Origin: Streptomyces griseochromogenes
GTDB taxonomy: Bacteria; Actinomycetota; Actinomycetes; Streptomycetales; Streptomycetaceae
Assembly (NCBI RefSeq): GCF_001542625.1
Contig: NZ_CP016279.1
Coordinates: 3,162,001-3,226,000, forward strand
Length of the DNA: 64,000 bases
Direction of reading: 5' to 3'
Shown: piece by piece, positions 1 through 8,029 of the stretch
How positions within the stretch are numbered: position 1 is the stretch's first letter
Layout: every line of letters starts with the position of its first letter
Translations under genes and position numbers: made by a program
Notes under the pieces: generated by a model
Told to the model about the DNA's origin: nothing
Database searches by the model: none
Seen by the model: the letters and a program-made list of their open reading frames with translations, nothing else

Positions 1-441
1 GTCGAACGATCCCCGCGCTTCGAGCTCGGCTGGACCAACATCCACACCGACGCGCCCCGGCTCGTACCGGACGGCCCCTGGTTCCAGTTCCACGGTGACC
101 GGTGGGTACTCCCGCCCGGAGCCCGGGAGATCGCCCGCAATGACGTCGCTTCTCAGGCGTTCGTGCACGGTCGCAGCATGGGTGTCCAGTTCCACCCCGA
201 GCTCACCCCGGAGACACTGGCGGCATGGCTCGCCCATGGTGGCGATGCCACGGCAAGTGGGCTGGGCCTGGACCCTGGTGAGCTGCTCGCCCGCACGCGC
301 GAGGACGCGCAGGCTGCCCGGAAGCGGGCACACCTGCTGGTCGATGCCTTCCTGGCACTGCCGTGCTCCGGCAGTTCGCCGGCGCGACCGGCAACCACAT
401 CTCCTCCGGCTGCGATCGAAAGAAGACGGGAACTGACATGA
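1..441 (+). CDS. Class I glutamine amidotransferase, C-terminal part (cut by window edge)
   Basis: The frame is open from the first base to TGA at 439-441, so only the last 146 codons are seen. The motif GVQFHPELTPE carries the His and Glu of the Cys-His-Glu triad of class I glutamine amidotransferases; the nucleophile Cys lies outside the window. Such domains release ammonia from glutamine or hydrolyse gamma-glutamyl compounds in the cytoplasm. The tail after the motif is an Ala/Arg-rich helix. The stop overlaps the next start as ATGA, so it is probably translationally coupled to the F420 oxidoreductase gene. Its substrate cannot be told from the fragment. Confidence 0.8.
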   Translation, partial: VERSPRFELGWTNIHTDAPRLVPDGPWFQFHGDRWVLPPGAREIARNDVASQAFVHGRSMGVQFHPELTPETLAAWLAHGGDATASGLGLDPGELLARTREDAQAARKRAHLLVDAFLALPCSGSSPARPATTSPPAAIERRRELT

Positions 442-1139
442 CAGCACCTGATGCGGCGACCGAGAATCCACGCGGAGAGCATGATCTCCCTGATGTGTCG
501 AGTTTGACCGTCGGCGTTCTCGGCGGAACCGGCGACCTGGGCAGTGGTCTGGCTTACCGGCTGGCCAAAGCGGGGCAGCGGGTGGTGATCGGCTCGCGGA
601 GTGCCGAACGGGCCGAAGCTGTCGCCGCCGAGCTGGGGCTTGGCATCCGAGGCGCGGACAACGCCGCTGCCGCCGCGGCCGGCGACATCGTGATCATCGC
701 GGTCCCCTGGGACGGCCACCGCGCTGTCCTGGAGTCCACCCGTAGGGACCTCGCTGGCAAGGTCGTCATCGATTGCGTCAATCCACTCGGTTTCGACAAG
801 CAAGGCGCCCATGCCCTGAGACCCGACGAAGGAAGTGCTGCCCAGCAGGCCGCTGCTCTGCTGCCGGACTCGCATGTCACCGCCGGCTTCCACCATGTTT
901 CCGCGAAGCTGCTGTTGGACCGGGAGGCAGAGCGGATGGACACCGACGTCATGGTCCTCGGCGACTCGCGTGCGGCCACTGACATCGTCCAGGCTCTGGC
1001 CTGCCGGATCCCTGGCATGCGGGGAATATTCGCCGGTCGGCTGCGCAACGCCCACCAGGTAGAGTCGCTGACCGCGAACCTGATCTCGGTGAACCGCCGC
1101 TACCGGGCGCACGCAGGGCTGAGGGTTACCGATGTCTGA
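438..1139 (+). CDS. npdG: NADPH-dependent F420 reductase (NpdG family)
   Basis: 233 residues, normal length for F420H2:NADP+ oxidoreductases, which move hydride between NADPH and coenzyme F420 in the cytoplasm. After a ~25-residue leader, the motif GVLGGTGDLGSGLA is the Rossmann dinucleotide loop, followed by GSRSAERA, which fits binding of the NADP 2'-phosphate. IIAVPWDGH and DCVNPLGF match the family core, and the C-terminal RLRNAHQVESLTANLI is characteristic. I chose ATG 438 because it overlaps the upstream stop (ATGA) and the conserved region starts ~25 residues later. It could feed F420H2 to enzymes such as the LLM-class oxidoreductase at 31143; that link is inference. Confidence 0.85.
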   Translation: MTAPDAATENPRGEHDLPDVSSLTVGVLGGTGDLGSGLAYRLAKAGQRVVIGSRSAERAEAVAAELGLGIRGADNAAAAAAGDIVIIAVPWDGHRAVLESTRRDLAGKVVIDCVNPLGFDKQGAHALRPDEGSAAQQAAALLPDSHVTAGFHHVSAKLLLDREAERMDTDVMVLGDSRAATDIVQALACRIPGMRGIFAGRLRNAHQVESLTANLISVNRRYRAHAGLRVTDV

Positions 1140-1174
1140 GGCCAGTTGGCCTTCGACCGGTAGGAACAGCGCCG

Positions 1175-1462
1175 TCACCCTCGGACTGCCGGCTGCTTCC
1201 CGACGCCATCCAGGCTTCTGACCGACAGCGCTGCCGTACGGGCGATTCGCACGGCCGCCAGCCAGCCGCCCACCACATCGGTGGGCCAATGGACGCGCAA
1301 CGCGATGCGGCTGAGGCCGACAATGGCGGCCACCGCGCCGGCCACCGCTCCCGAGCGAGTGACCAGCCCGGTGGCCAGCAGAGCCGTCGCGGTGTGCCGG
1401 GAGGGAGGACTCGCCCCTGTGCAGTGTGCGAGTAGCTCGACTGGACCCTCCGCACTGAGCAA
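1175..1462 (-). pseudogene. PAP2-family phosphatase fragment
   Basis: The translated segment contains PPSRHTATALLATGLV and GLSRIALRVHWPTDVVGGW, which correspond to the second and third phosphatase signatures of PAP2 (type 2 phosphatidic acid phosphatase) membrane proteins; SR-x5-H-x3-D is intact. The N-terminal signature and several membrane helices are missing, so this is about a third of a normal protein. No good start or ribosome site precedes TTG 1462. The same frame is open upstream to the stop of the acetyltransferase gene at 1682, but that stretch shows no PAP2 similarity. I read it as a remnant; a short functional protein is unlikely. Confidence 0.55.
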
Positions 1463-1681
1463 TCTCGGTCTGGCCTGACGGCCCGTCCTGCCGGGCTGCG
1501 GTTGTCGAAGTGAGCCGCCGGGAACGGCCGTTGACGGGCTGTGCTGGCGGGGGTGCAGCTCTTCCGCTGGGAAGATCCTGAATCTTGTTGTGAGGTAGTC
1601 AGGCTTGGTGTCGATGCAGGCGAAGGCGGGGTCGGCGGCCCACGCGAGGAGAAGGCGGCTCTTCTCCGGGTAGCTTGCTGC

Positions 1682-2359
1682 TCAGTCAGTTGGTGGCGGG
1701 TCGATCCCGAGGACCGGTAGGCACTCGCCAACGGCGACGAGATTGATGTCGTCGCGCCGCCGCTTGATCCACTGCTGCCGGGTCAGCCTCCACTGTTTGA
1801 TCTCCGCCGGCTCGCCACGCCGGGTGTCCCAGGCGACGCCGTTCGGCACGTACCCCAGAGCTTGGGAAACACGGTTCGAGGCATGGTTGTCGAAGAAGGC
1901 ATCGCTGCTCGCCTCACGAGCCCCCAACCCATCGAAGGCCAGATGCAGCACCGCCTGCCGCATCTCCTTGCCCAAGCCGCCGCCCCGAACGTCCGGGCTG
2001 AGCCAGGAAAAGGTGTGGACCGTACCGAACGCGGCGAAGTCGGTGCCGATCAGATCCTGCATGCCCACCGGCTCGCCGTTGACGACCACGACGAAGTACA
2101 GACGCCAAAAGTTCGCGCTGACCCGGCCCCGGCCACGCCACACCCCCTGCAGCCAGCCCCATTCGCGCTCTGGGCTGTCCGCATACAGGGATATCGGATC
2201 GTCGAAGGGCCACGGGGGCTGCCCGACCACGCCCTTGCGAACCGTCGGGACCAGGCGCTCCAGGAGCTCGTCCGTCGCTCCTAGCAAGGACAGACGGGGT
2301 GTGTGCACCTGCACGTTCAACGGGGGATATGCAGACAAAGGCGAGGCAGCCATCGGCAT
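1682..2359 (-). CDS. GNAT family N-acetyltransferase
   Basis: 225 residues resembling the RimJ/RimL-type branch of GNAT enzymes, which acetylate amino groups of proteins or small molecules with acetyl-CoA. The N-terminal HTPRLSLLGATDELLERLV is the usual first strand and helix; VVVNGEPVGMQDLIG is the central strand pair; the segment around SPDVRGGGLGKEMRQAVL carries the R-G-x-G-x-G/A pyrophosphate-binding loop; ASNRVSQALGYVPNG is the typical C-terminal N-x-x-S-x-x-x-x-x-x-G-Y motif. The ATG follows an AGGG sequence about 7 bases upstream. It lies among gene fragments, and its 5' end overlaps the tail of the chimeric kinase frame. Substrate unknown. Confidence 0.8.
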   Translation of the reverse strand: MPMAASPLSAYPPLNVQVHTPRLSLLGATDELLERLVPTVRKGVVGQPPWPFDDPISLYADSPEREWGWLQGVWRGRGRVSANFWRLYFVVVVNGEPVGMQDLIGTDFAAFGTVHTFSWLSPDVRGGGLGKEMRQAVLHLAFDGLGAREASSDAFFDNHASNRVSQALGYVPNGVAWDTRRGEPAEIKQWRLTRQQWIKRRRDDINLVAVGECLPVLGIDPPPTD

Positions 2360-3021
2360 GGGCGCAACCCTATGGGCCGACCAACATGGCGCGCATCACA
2401 TATTCGAGGTGTGGCTCCGCTGACGGGAACGTGAGCGGAGGCAGCTCTGATCGGGGTGTGTTCGGGTCTTTCCGTCTCTACCGTGGCCGTGGAGGAGGCG
2501 ACTTTGATGGGCTCATTGCTCGAGGAATTGGAGGCCCGCGAGGCGATTGTCCGAGTGCGGGTGGAGGCGCTCGAGTCGCAGATCGCGGAGCTGACGGCGC
2601 GGCTGGAGGCCGAGCGGGTCACCACCTTCCTCGCCGTCCGCACCTCGAGGCGACGCTCCAGCGTCGTCCGGTCGGCCTTGAGATGGACCAGTTCCCAGCG
2701 ACAGCCGTGGCTTTCAAACAGCGCATTGTAGTCGTCGCGGGCGGCCCGACTCCAGAAGCCGTAATCCACCACCACATCGCGCCCGGTCATTATCAGCTCC
2801 ACCAGTTCCTGCCTCTGCTCGCGGCGGACCTCTTCCTTGAGCTGATCGAACGCCTCGGCCTCCATCGCCAGGCCGGCGTCGCGCTGCCCGAGTCGCTGCC
2901 AGACCACCTCGTCGATCGAGAGCCGAACGTAACCGCGTCGCACCAGCTCCATCGCGAAGGTGGTCTTGCCCGCTCCCGGAAGACCACACATCAGCACCAT
3001 CGTGCTCAATCGCTGTGTCAC
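2317..3021 (-). CDS. P-loop kinase-like ATPase with a chimeric C-terminus
   Basis: 234 codons. The first ~130 residues form a zeta-toxin/AAA-type P-loop kinase: MVLMCGLPGAGKTTFA is Walker A, RLSIDEVVWQRLG the substrate-side loop, and GRDVVVDYGFWSRAARDDY matches small-molecule or RNA-repair kinases. From about residue 130 (near base 2630) the protein turns into a Ser/Arg/Ala-rich sequence with no family similarity and runs antisense through a coiled-coil fragment read on the plus strand. The natural 3' end was evidently replaced by other DNA, so the product is probably non-functional or altered. Start is GTG 3021; ATG 3000 just before the P-loop is an alternative. Confidence 0.55.
   Translation of the reverse strand: MTQRLSTMVLMCGLPGAGKTTFAMELVRRGYVRLSIDEVVWQRLGQRDAGLAMEAEAFDQLKEEVRREQRQELVELIMTGRDVVVDYGFWSRAARDDYNALFESHGCRWELVHLKADRTTLERRLEVRTARKVVTRSASSRAVSSAICDSSASTRTRTIASRASNSSSNEPIKVASSTATVETERPEHTPIRAASAHVPVSGATPRICDARHVGRPIGLRPCRWLPRLCLHIPR
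2456..2630 (+). pseudogene. N-terminal fragment of a coiled-coil protein
   Basis: From GTG 2456 the plus strand encodes about 58 residues, including LLEELEAREA and EALESQIAELTARLEAE, a clear heptad coiled coil. It resembles the N-termini of small Streptomyces proteins that continue into a helix-turn-helix, some of them linked to insertion sequences, but I cannot name the family with certainty. The coil ends abruptly near 2625, where the opposite strand becomes recognisable kinase sequence. This is the junction of two unrelated gene pieces. Non-functional remnant most likely. Confidence 0.35.
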
Positions 3022-3132
3022 GGAGCCAGGTTAGACCCGGAAAACACGCCCTCCTCAGTGGCGACAAGGGCGCCCGCTGGAAGCGGACCCCTCCGGGGCT
3101 GACCCACCCGGCGAACCTAAGCGGTCAGAGCA

Positions 3133-3151
3133 CTAGACGAGTAGTTCCGAT
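3133..3151 (+). repeat. Left terminal inverted repeat of the IS982-type element
   Basis: The 19-bp sequence from CTAGACGAGT to TTCCGAT is the exact reverse complement of 4095-4113. The match stops at the bases just outside and inside, which defines the element's end. The outer CTAG may be duplicated target DNA. Confidence 0.8.
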
Positions 3152-4109
3152 GTGGCTCAGTGGTCGTAGGCGATCAGTGACCTGGTGATGGGTGTGCCGA
3201 TGGTCCGGTTGTGCCAGATCGCGCAGGTCATCGCCAGGATCCGCTGGGCCACGCGGACACCGACCCCTTCGATGGTCCGGCCGCCGTGCTGTTCCAGGTC
3301 GAGCTGGCCCTTGAGGGTGTCGTTGACCGACTCGATCAGTTGCCGCACCGTCTTGAGTAGGGCTTCTGCGGGCTGTGGGGTGCCGCGGTTGCGGTAGGAG
3401 GGCCGCAGTAACTGGATGCCCCGGGCGGCGAGGAAGTGGTCGAGTTCGGCGGCGATGTAGCCCTTGTCCGCCAGGATGAGCAGGCCCGGCCGGGCGGTGG
3501 TCAGATGCGGCTCATTGTCGATCAGGGCGGCCAGGACCTGTCGTTCGTCGATCTTGGGATCGGCCAGGGCCCAGGTGACGGGCAGGCCGGCCGGGGTGCA
3601 CACCAGGTGCAGTTTCAGGCCCCAGTAGAAGCGTGAGTGGGAGCGGCAGTAACCGTAGTTCGCCCAGCCGGCCAGGTCGGAGCGTTTGACGGTCTCACGC
3701 GAGCGGGCGCATTCGACGGGGGTAGAGTCCACGATCCACACATCGTCAGCCACAGGTCACAGTCGGTGGCCAGGGACCGGATGACCCGCTTGACCAGCCC
3801 CAGTGCGGCCCGCAGGCGCTTGTTGTAGGCCGGGCGCTGGGGCAGATACGGGAACAGTCCGTGCAGGTGGGCATGGGCGAAGCGCAGCCAGCGGGCCTCG
3901 CAGTGAAAGCCCAGCACCGCCTGGGCCACGGCCAGGGTGACCAGTTCCGCGTCGGTCAGCCGGGGCGGCCGGCCGCGCCACCGCGGGGTCTTCAGATGGT
4001 CATCGACATGCACGTACAGTGCGGTCAAGAGGGTGTCCAATTCGGTCGTCACAACTTGATGTTGGACACCCTTCCCGCGTCCGTGAACCCCGCAATCGGA
4101 ACTACTCGT
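3137..4109 (-). mobile_element. IS982-type insertion sequence
   Basis: About 973 bp bounded by perfect inverted repeats (ACGAGTAGTTCCGAT at 3137-3151 and its complement at 4095-4109) and containing one transposase gene on the minus strand. Both ends are flanked by CTAG (3133-3136 and 4110-4113), either a 4-bp target duplication or an extension of the repeat, since CTAG is itself palindromic. The size and the transposase sequence fit the IS982 family. The transposase is frameshifted, so this copy cannot move by itself. Confidence 0.8.
3157..4052 (-). pseudogene. IS982-family transposase, frameshifted
   Basis: The gene reads from ATG 4052 (MTTELDTLLTALYVHVDD..., then LTDAELVTLAVAQAVLGF) to about residue 105, DCDLW, and continues in another frame as ADDVWIVDSTPVECARSRE through WGLKLHLVCTPAGLPV to the end HNRTIGTPITRSLIAYDH at 3157. 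Homologues read through this point as one protein. The sequence CTGTGGCTGACGATG near 3754 lacks a single G compared with the expected CTG TGG GCT GAC GAT. The DDE catalytic region (VDSTPVE, and ILADKGY further on) lies after the break. There is no slippery heptamer, so programmed frameshifting is unlikely; a sequencing error in a G run is the alternative. Confidence 0.8.
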
Positions 4110-4113
4110 CTAG
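4095..4113 (+). repeat. Right terminal inverted repeat of the IS982-type element
   Basis: Exact 19-bp reverse complement of 3133-3151 (ATCGGAACTACTCGTCTAG), placed just beyond the transposase start. It marks the right end of the element. Confidence 0.8.
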
Positions 4114-4325
4114 CCCTCCGCGCCGGGTTGGAGGGCCGCTTCCTCGGCGCACTGCGTGCGGACGTGCCGATCGACGGATCCGCCACCGCGGAGCGGGCGC
4201 TGGAGGAGCTCCAGCTCGAACCGGTCGGCGACGGCAGCACCAGCCTCTCCCACTTCCTGCGCAACCACGGCACACTCGACCAATTCCGTGAGTACGCCGC
4301 GCTGCGCTCGGGTGCGCGCCCAGCG
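4112..4325 (+). pseudogene. Iron-containing redox enzyme family remnant
   Basis: Directly beside the insertion sequence the plus strand encodes about 70 residues, including LEGRFLGALRADVPIDG and STSLSHFLRNHGTLDQFREY. This resembles the start of the iron-containing redox enzyme (TENA-like, haem-oxygenase fold) proteins found in Streptomyces, where the block is followed by a histidine-rich core. Here the core is absent: similarity ends after AALRSG and the frame continues into unrelated sequence. There is no start codon, because the 5' part is interrupted at the element's end. I take it as a gene broken by insertion and later deletion. Confidence 0.45.
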
Positions 4326-5142
4326 GGTCGAAGGGTGGGTTCAAGCAGCCGTCCGATCGATCTGTCCGCTGTGGTCCCACACATCGCGAGGCCGGTCAGC
4401 TGCCGCGGCTGCATCGCCTGCACGACCTGTCATCGGGGGACTGCGTCGGTATCGGGGCAGTTCTGCGGCTCGGTCATGGGGCTCTGGCCCGCTTCCGTCA
4501 CGCGACCTCCGCAGTGGCAGGCCGGCCACCCCGCGCCGGGCCCCTCGGGTGCCGGTCGCGTACACGGCGGGCATGGCTGAAGGAGGGGAAAGCCGGCGCC
4601 CTGGTCTTTCCCGCGACGCGCCGACGGTATCCGGGCCCTGGTCGCTCTCGCCCCCGCTCCGGCGAACTGGCCCAGTTCGCAGCTGACTTCATGCATGAGT
4701 GGGCTGACGGGGCGTGCACGACTGCTCTTTCTCCCCGAAGTCCGTACCGCTCGGAGGAGAGGATCCAGCATGTCTGCACGCCGAGGACCGCGACACGGCC
4801 GAGATGCGGGCAGGGATGTCCGTCCCGCTCTACGGCGCGACGCTCTCGCAGGGCCGTCCGGAAGACCACGGGCGAGGGGACCGAGCTGCCGGTGCCCGGT
4901 CCGGCCGTGCGGCAGCGAGCTCTGGGCAGAGGCGGCTGAGCCCAGACAGGCGGCGCCATGGACATGACTCGCAAGAATCCGAATAAAAGAGGCGAATAGC
5001 TCGAACCATCCGGCATGCGTCGTCCGTGGAACTGAATGAGCGCGCCCATCCAGGATCAGGATCTGGCCTACCGACCGCCCCCGAAATTGTTTGCGGTCCC
5101 CCCGTTCCGGTCTCCGCACATCCACAGAAGAGCCAGAAGACC
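4326..5142. other. Stretch without a recognisable gene
   Basis: About 800 bp between the redox-enzyme remnant and the ATPase gene. Several frames are open on both strands because of base composition, but none shows a family motif, a convincing ribosome site or consistent codon bias. The last ~100 bases presumably hold the promoter of the gene at 5143; no clear -35/-10 pair is visible. Confidence 0.5.
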
Positions 5143-5571
5143 ATGTTTGTGACCGATTCCGCCAGCCCGACTCCGCTGCTCAGCCGGCCCTGCCGCCGCC
5201 AGGCACTGCTCACCCTGCCGGCGCGGGAGGCGCACGTCTCCGCCGCTCGTCACTTCGCGGCCGATTTGCTGGAGACCTGGAGTGTGCCAGCGAGCGAGCG
5301 GGATTCCGCCGTTCTCATCGTCGACGAACTCGCCGCCAACGCTGCCCAGTACGGCCATGAGCTCATGACCCTGCTACTCGCCCTCGACCACGAAACTCTG
5401 AACATTGTGGTCACTGACTCCGGCGCGGCCGTGGAGCACCATCGTCCCGACATCGCCCCCGACGAACACGGCCGTGGGACCGGCATCGTCCAGTACCTCG
5501 CCCAGTCGACCGAGATCCGCCAGACACGCAGCGGCCGCGAAGTCCGCGCCTGCCTGAGGTGCTCGCCATGA
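5143..5571 (+). CDS. RsbW-like ATP-binding (anti-sigma/histidine-kinase-type) protein
   Basis: 142 residues of the short HATPase_c type typical of Streptomyces regulatory proteins related to anti-sigma factors RsbW and SpoIIAB. VLIVDELAANAAQYGH carries the N-box (Glu and Asn that bind Mg-ATP), IVVTDSG is the G1 box, and HGRGTGIVQYLAQ the G2 lid. No membrane or sensor segment is present, so it probably acts in the cytoplasm by binding a partner such as a sigma or anti-anti-sigma factor; the partner is not next to it. I chose ATG 5143 over ATG 5026 because the family begins ~30 residues before the N-box. The stop overlaps the next start as ATGA. Confidence 0.8.
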   Translation: MFVTDSASPTPLLSRPCRRQALLTLPAREAHVSAARHFAADLLETWSVPASERDSAVLIVDELAANAAQYGHELMTLLLALDHETLNIVVTDSGAAVEHHRPDIAPDEHGRGTGIVQYLAQSTEIRQTRSGREVRACLRCSP

Positions 5572-5858
5572 CCGGACCGTACGCTCCGCACGAGCTGCGA
5601 CCCCCTGCCGGGGCCGGCACTGCTGCACGGCGACGGGCTACCGGGGGCGGCCGCGGCGCCGGGTCCCCCGACGCCCCGGCCGAGTGGGCCTTCGCGACCC
5701 ACAAGCCGTGCCCCGTCGACGGCTGCCCGGGCCCGGCCCACGTACCCATGCGGTCCACGGCGGCACACCCATCGGCCCTCGATCACGGCGGCCCCCACCA
5801 CGACACGGTGCTGTGTCAACGCTGCGGCGTCGGCCCCTGCGTACCGGCGGAGGTGTGA
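5568..5858 (+). CDS. Small Cys-rich hypothetical protein
   Basis: 96 residues starting at ATG 5568, which overlaps the upstream TGA, so it is probably translationally coupled to the RsbW-like gene. The C-terminal half has KPCPVDGCPGPAHV and later CQRCGVGPC, five or six cysteines with histidines nearby, in an arrangement that could bind zinc. The N-terminal half is Gly/Ala/Arg-rich and probably disordered. I do not recognise a family. The coupling suggests the pair works together. Confidence 0.5.
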   Translation: MTGPYAPHELRPPAGAGTAARRRATGGGRGAGSPDAPAEWAFATHKPCPVDGCPGPAHVPMRSTAAHPSALDHGGPHHDTVLCQRCGVGPCVPAEV

Positions 5859-6166
5859 GCGTGGACGTCACCCCGAACAGCGGCAAGGGCATCGACGCCC
5901 CGCCCGGCCCCCGAACGCGCCCGGCTGCTACCACGCCGGACCGCCCTCATGGACCGGATGGCCTTGGACGAGCCCGCGGCCCCGGCCCGGTCGCAGCTGC
6001 CGCAGAACCCGCCGGACAACTCGTCCTCCACGACCGCCGCCATCTCGACCTGGCGGCCGGCCCGCACCATCCCGACACCATCACGCTCGCGTGGCCGGCC
6101 CAGATGAGCCACGTGCATGACCGCCAGTTGCCACAGCCCGTCACCAGAGACAAGGAGCCACAGAAC
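5859..6166. other. Gap before the haloperoxidase gene
   Basis: About 308 bp. The frame of the following gene is open here from GTG 5862 and includes a protein-like stretch (VLHDRRHLDLAAGPHH), but there is no family match and the haloperoxidase has its own strong start and signal peptide at 6167. It may hold a decayed small gene plus the promoter. AAGGAG at 6152-6157 is the ribosome site for 6167. Confidence 0.4.
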
Positions 6167-7444
6167 ATGGGTGGAAAGCAGAAGACACTCGCCATACTTG
6201 CCGGAGCCGCGCTGGCTGCAGGACTCACCAGCCCGGCCTTCGGGTCCACCACCGCTCACTCGCCGGCCCAGCGCACCGCCGCGACGGGGTCGGGGATGTC
6301 GGTCGTGGAGTGGAACCGCGAGCTCATCACCATCCTCGGCGATCCGAAGGCGCAGCCGTCCACCGTCCAACCCACGCGCAGCTTCGCGCTTCTCCAGGCC
6401 GCCGAGTACGACGCCGTGGTATCGATCACCCGGGCCGGCCCCGCCTACGTATTCTCGGTGTCGGCGCCGGGAGGCGCTCGTGCGGATGCCGCGGCGGACC
6501 AGGCGGCCCACGATGTGCTGGTCGCCCTGTACCCGGCCAAGCGCGCAGGCGTGGACCAGCGGCTGAGCAGCCAGCTGTCCGCGATTCCGGGCGGCCCGGG
6601 CAAACAGGCCGGCACGACCGTGGGAGCCGAGGTCGCCCGCCGACTGATCAGCCTGCGGTCCGACGACGGGTCCTCAGCCAAGCCGCCGCGGTTCGACCCC
6701 GGCGACAAGGCCGGTGACTACCGGCCCACCCCGCCCGCCTTCCCGGCACCGGTGTTCACCAACTGGGGCTCGGTCAAGCCGTTCGTGCTGGCCAGCGGAC
6801 GCCAGTTCCGCCCCGCAGCGCCGCCGGCCGTGAGCGGCGCCGCGTACGCCACCGCCTTGAACGAGGTCAAGAGCCTGGGGAGCAAGACCAGTACCACCCG
6901 CACCCCCGACCAGACGGCAGCCGCGAAGTTCTGGGCGGCGGCACCCGTCTGGAACGTCTGGAACCAGGTCGCGCAGGGCCTTGTCACCTCCCAGAACGCG
7001 AGCCTGGAGAAGGCGGTGACGGTCTTCGCCCGGCTCGACCTGTCCCTCGCCGACACCGCGATCGCGATGTACGACGCCAAGTACGCCTACCACGTATGGC
7101 GGCCCGTGACCGCCATACGGCTCGGCGGTACGCACTACAACCCGAGCATCGTCGGCGATCCCCACTGGACCCCCCTGCTGCCGACCGCACCGGATCCGTC
7201 CTATCCCGGCGCTCACGGCGCCCTCAGCCAGGCTGCGGCAACGACGCTCGCCGGGTTCTACGGTGCGCGGCATCATCTCGCGGTGACATCGAAGGGCGTC
7301 ACCCGAACCTTCGCCGGCTTCCAGGACACCGCCACCGAAGCGTGGCTCAGCCGGATCTGGTCCGGCCAGCACACCTCCCTCGACAACCGCGCGGGCCAGC
7401 AACTCGGCACCCAGGTGGCCGATTTCGTGGCACGTCATCTCTGA
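6167..7444 (+). CDS. Secreted vanadium-dependent haloperoxidase / PAP2-superfamily protein
   Basis: 425 residues. A signal peptide (Lys-rich start, ILAGAALAAGLTSPAFG) points to export. The helical body and the C-terminal motifs match vanadium haloperoxidases and related acid phosphatases: HVWRPVTAIR (about 308-317), DPSYPGAHGAL (about 343-353) and SRIWSGQHTSLDN (about 395-407), supplying the Arg, His and His that bind vanadate or phosphate. In the middle motif the usual S-G-H is G-A-H, so one oxyanion-hydrogen-bonding residue differs. AAGGAG at 6152-6157 is ideally spaced from ATG 6167. It stands alone as a transcription unit. Halide oxidation versus phosphatase activity cannot be decided from sequence. 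Confidence 0.8.
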   Translation: MGGKQKTLAILAGAALAAGLTSPAFGSTTAHSPAQRTAATGSGMSVVEWNRELITILGDPKAQPSTVQPTRSFALLQAAEYDAVVSITRAGPAYVFSVSAPGGARADAAADQAAHDVLVALYPAKRAGVDQRLSSQLSAIPGGPGKQAGTTVGAEVARRLISLRSDDGSSAKPPRFDPGDKAGDYRPTPPAFPAPVFTNWGSVKPFVLASGRQFRPAAPPAVSGAAYATALNEVKSLGSKTSTTRTPDQTAAAKFWAAAPVWNVWNQVAQGLVTSQNASLEKAVTVFARLDLSLADTAIAMYDAKYAYHVWRPVTAIRLGGTHYNPSIVGDPHWTPLLPTAPDPSYPGAHGALSQAAATTLAGFYGARHHLAVTSKGVTRTFAGFQDTATEAWLSRIWSGQHTSLDNRAGQQLGTQVADFVARHL

Positions 7445-7677
7445 CGCCCCACCGCGCGACAACCACGCACCGCTTGGCAGTGGCCAGACTCCAGTGGTCC
7501 CGGCGCATCGGGTGCCACTGGCTTTTGGCCGCGCTCAGAGAGCAGCCATCCCCCGCGCCGAGAGCCCGCGGCTGTTGGCAGCGCCCGAGCACCCGGGGCC
7601 AACTGGGAGATGAGGTCCGCTGCGGTCGTTTCCCGCGGCTGCCGGGACGCGCCGTCCGACACCATGGAGCGCTTGCT

Positions 7678-8004
7678 TTGCTGCCGGTCGCGGTCGCGGT
7701 GGGGGTGTATGCGTTCGGTCGCACGCACACACCCGACTACACCAGCGGCCTGTTCGGGTGGCACGGCGTCGGCGTCAACGATCTCAAGGCGCGCCTTGGT
7801 AGCGCTCTCATGGCACTCGCGGTCGTCCAACTGCTGCTCGGGCTGTGGATGTACCGGCGCCTACCGGGAGCAGGGACTGCGCCGCACCGGGTGCACTCCA
7901 CACACCTGCTCATCGGCCTCCTTGCCTTTCTGCTCTCGCTGCCTATCGCTTACCACTGCATCAGCGCCTACGGAGTTCAGTTCACGAGCAGCCGAGTGGC
8001 GGAC
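7678..8004 (+). pseudogene. DUF6529-like membrane protein, C-terminally truncated
   Basis: About 108 codons with two or three hydrophobic segments (LLPVAVAVGVYAFGR, LGSALMALAVVQLLLGLWMY, LLIGLLAFLLSLPIAYH). The pattern of a Gly-x-His motif, W-M-Y and then H-x-x-x-x-x-L-A-F-L-L-S-L-P-x-A-Y-H-C matches the Streptomyces family I know as DUF6529. The last third, with the conserved H-S-x-x-G-C-F-Y-G-A-F segment, is missing and is replaced after SSRVADV by DNA belonging to an IS110-type remnant. No good start codon is visible; TTG 7678 marks the first conserved residue. Probably destroyed by a transposition-linked deletion. Confidence 0.5.
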
Positions 8005-8029
8005 GTTGGTTCAGCCCTGCCCGGGCCTG

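Noticed and set aside
3740..3770. Programmed frameshift in the IS982-type transposase
   Set aside because: No slippery heptamer or downstream structure is visible, and the family is normally encoded by one uninterrupted gene; a one-base loss fits better.
4326..5142. Several overlapping open frames
   Set aside because: None combines a start site, codon bias and recognisable motif; they appear to be by-products of base composition.
5862..6166. N-terminal extension of the haloperoxidase from GTG 5862
   Set aside because: The signal peptide begins at 6167 behind a strong AAGGAG; an upstream extension would bury it.
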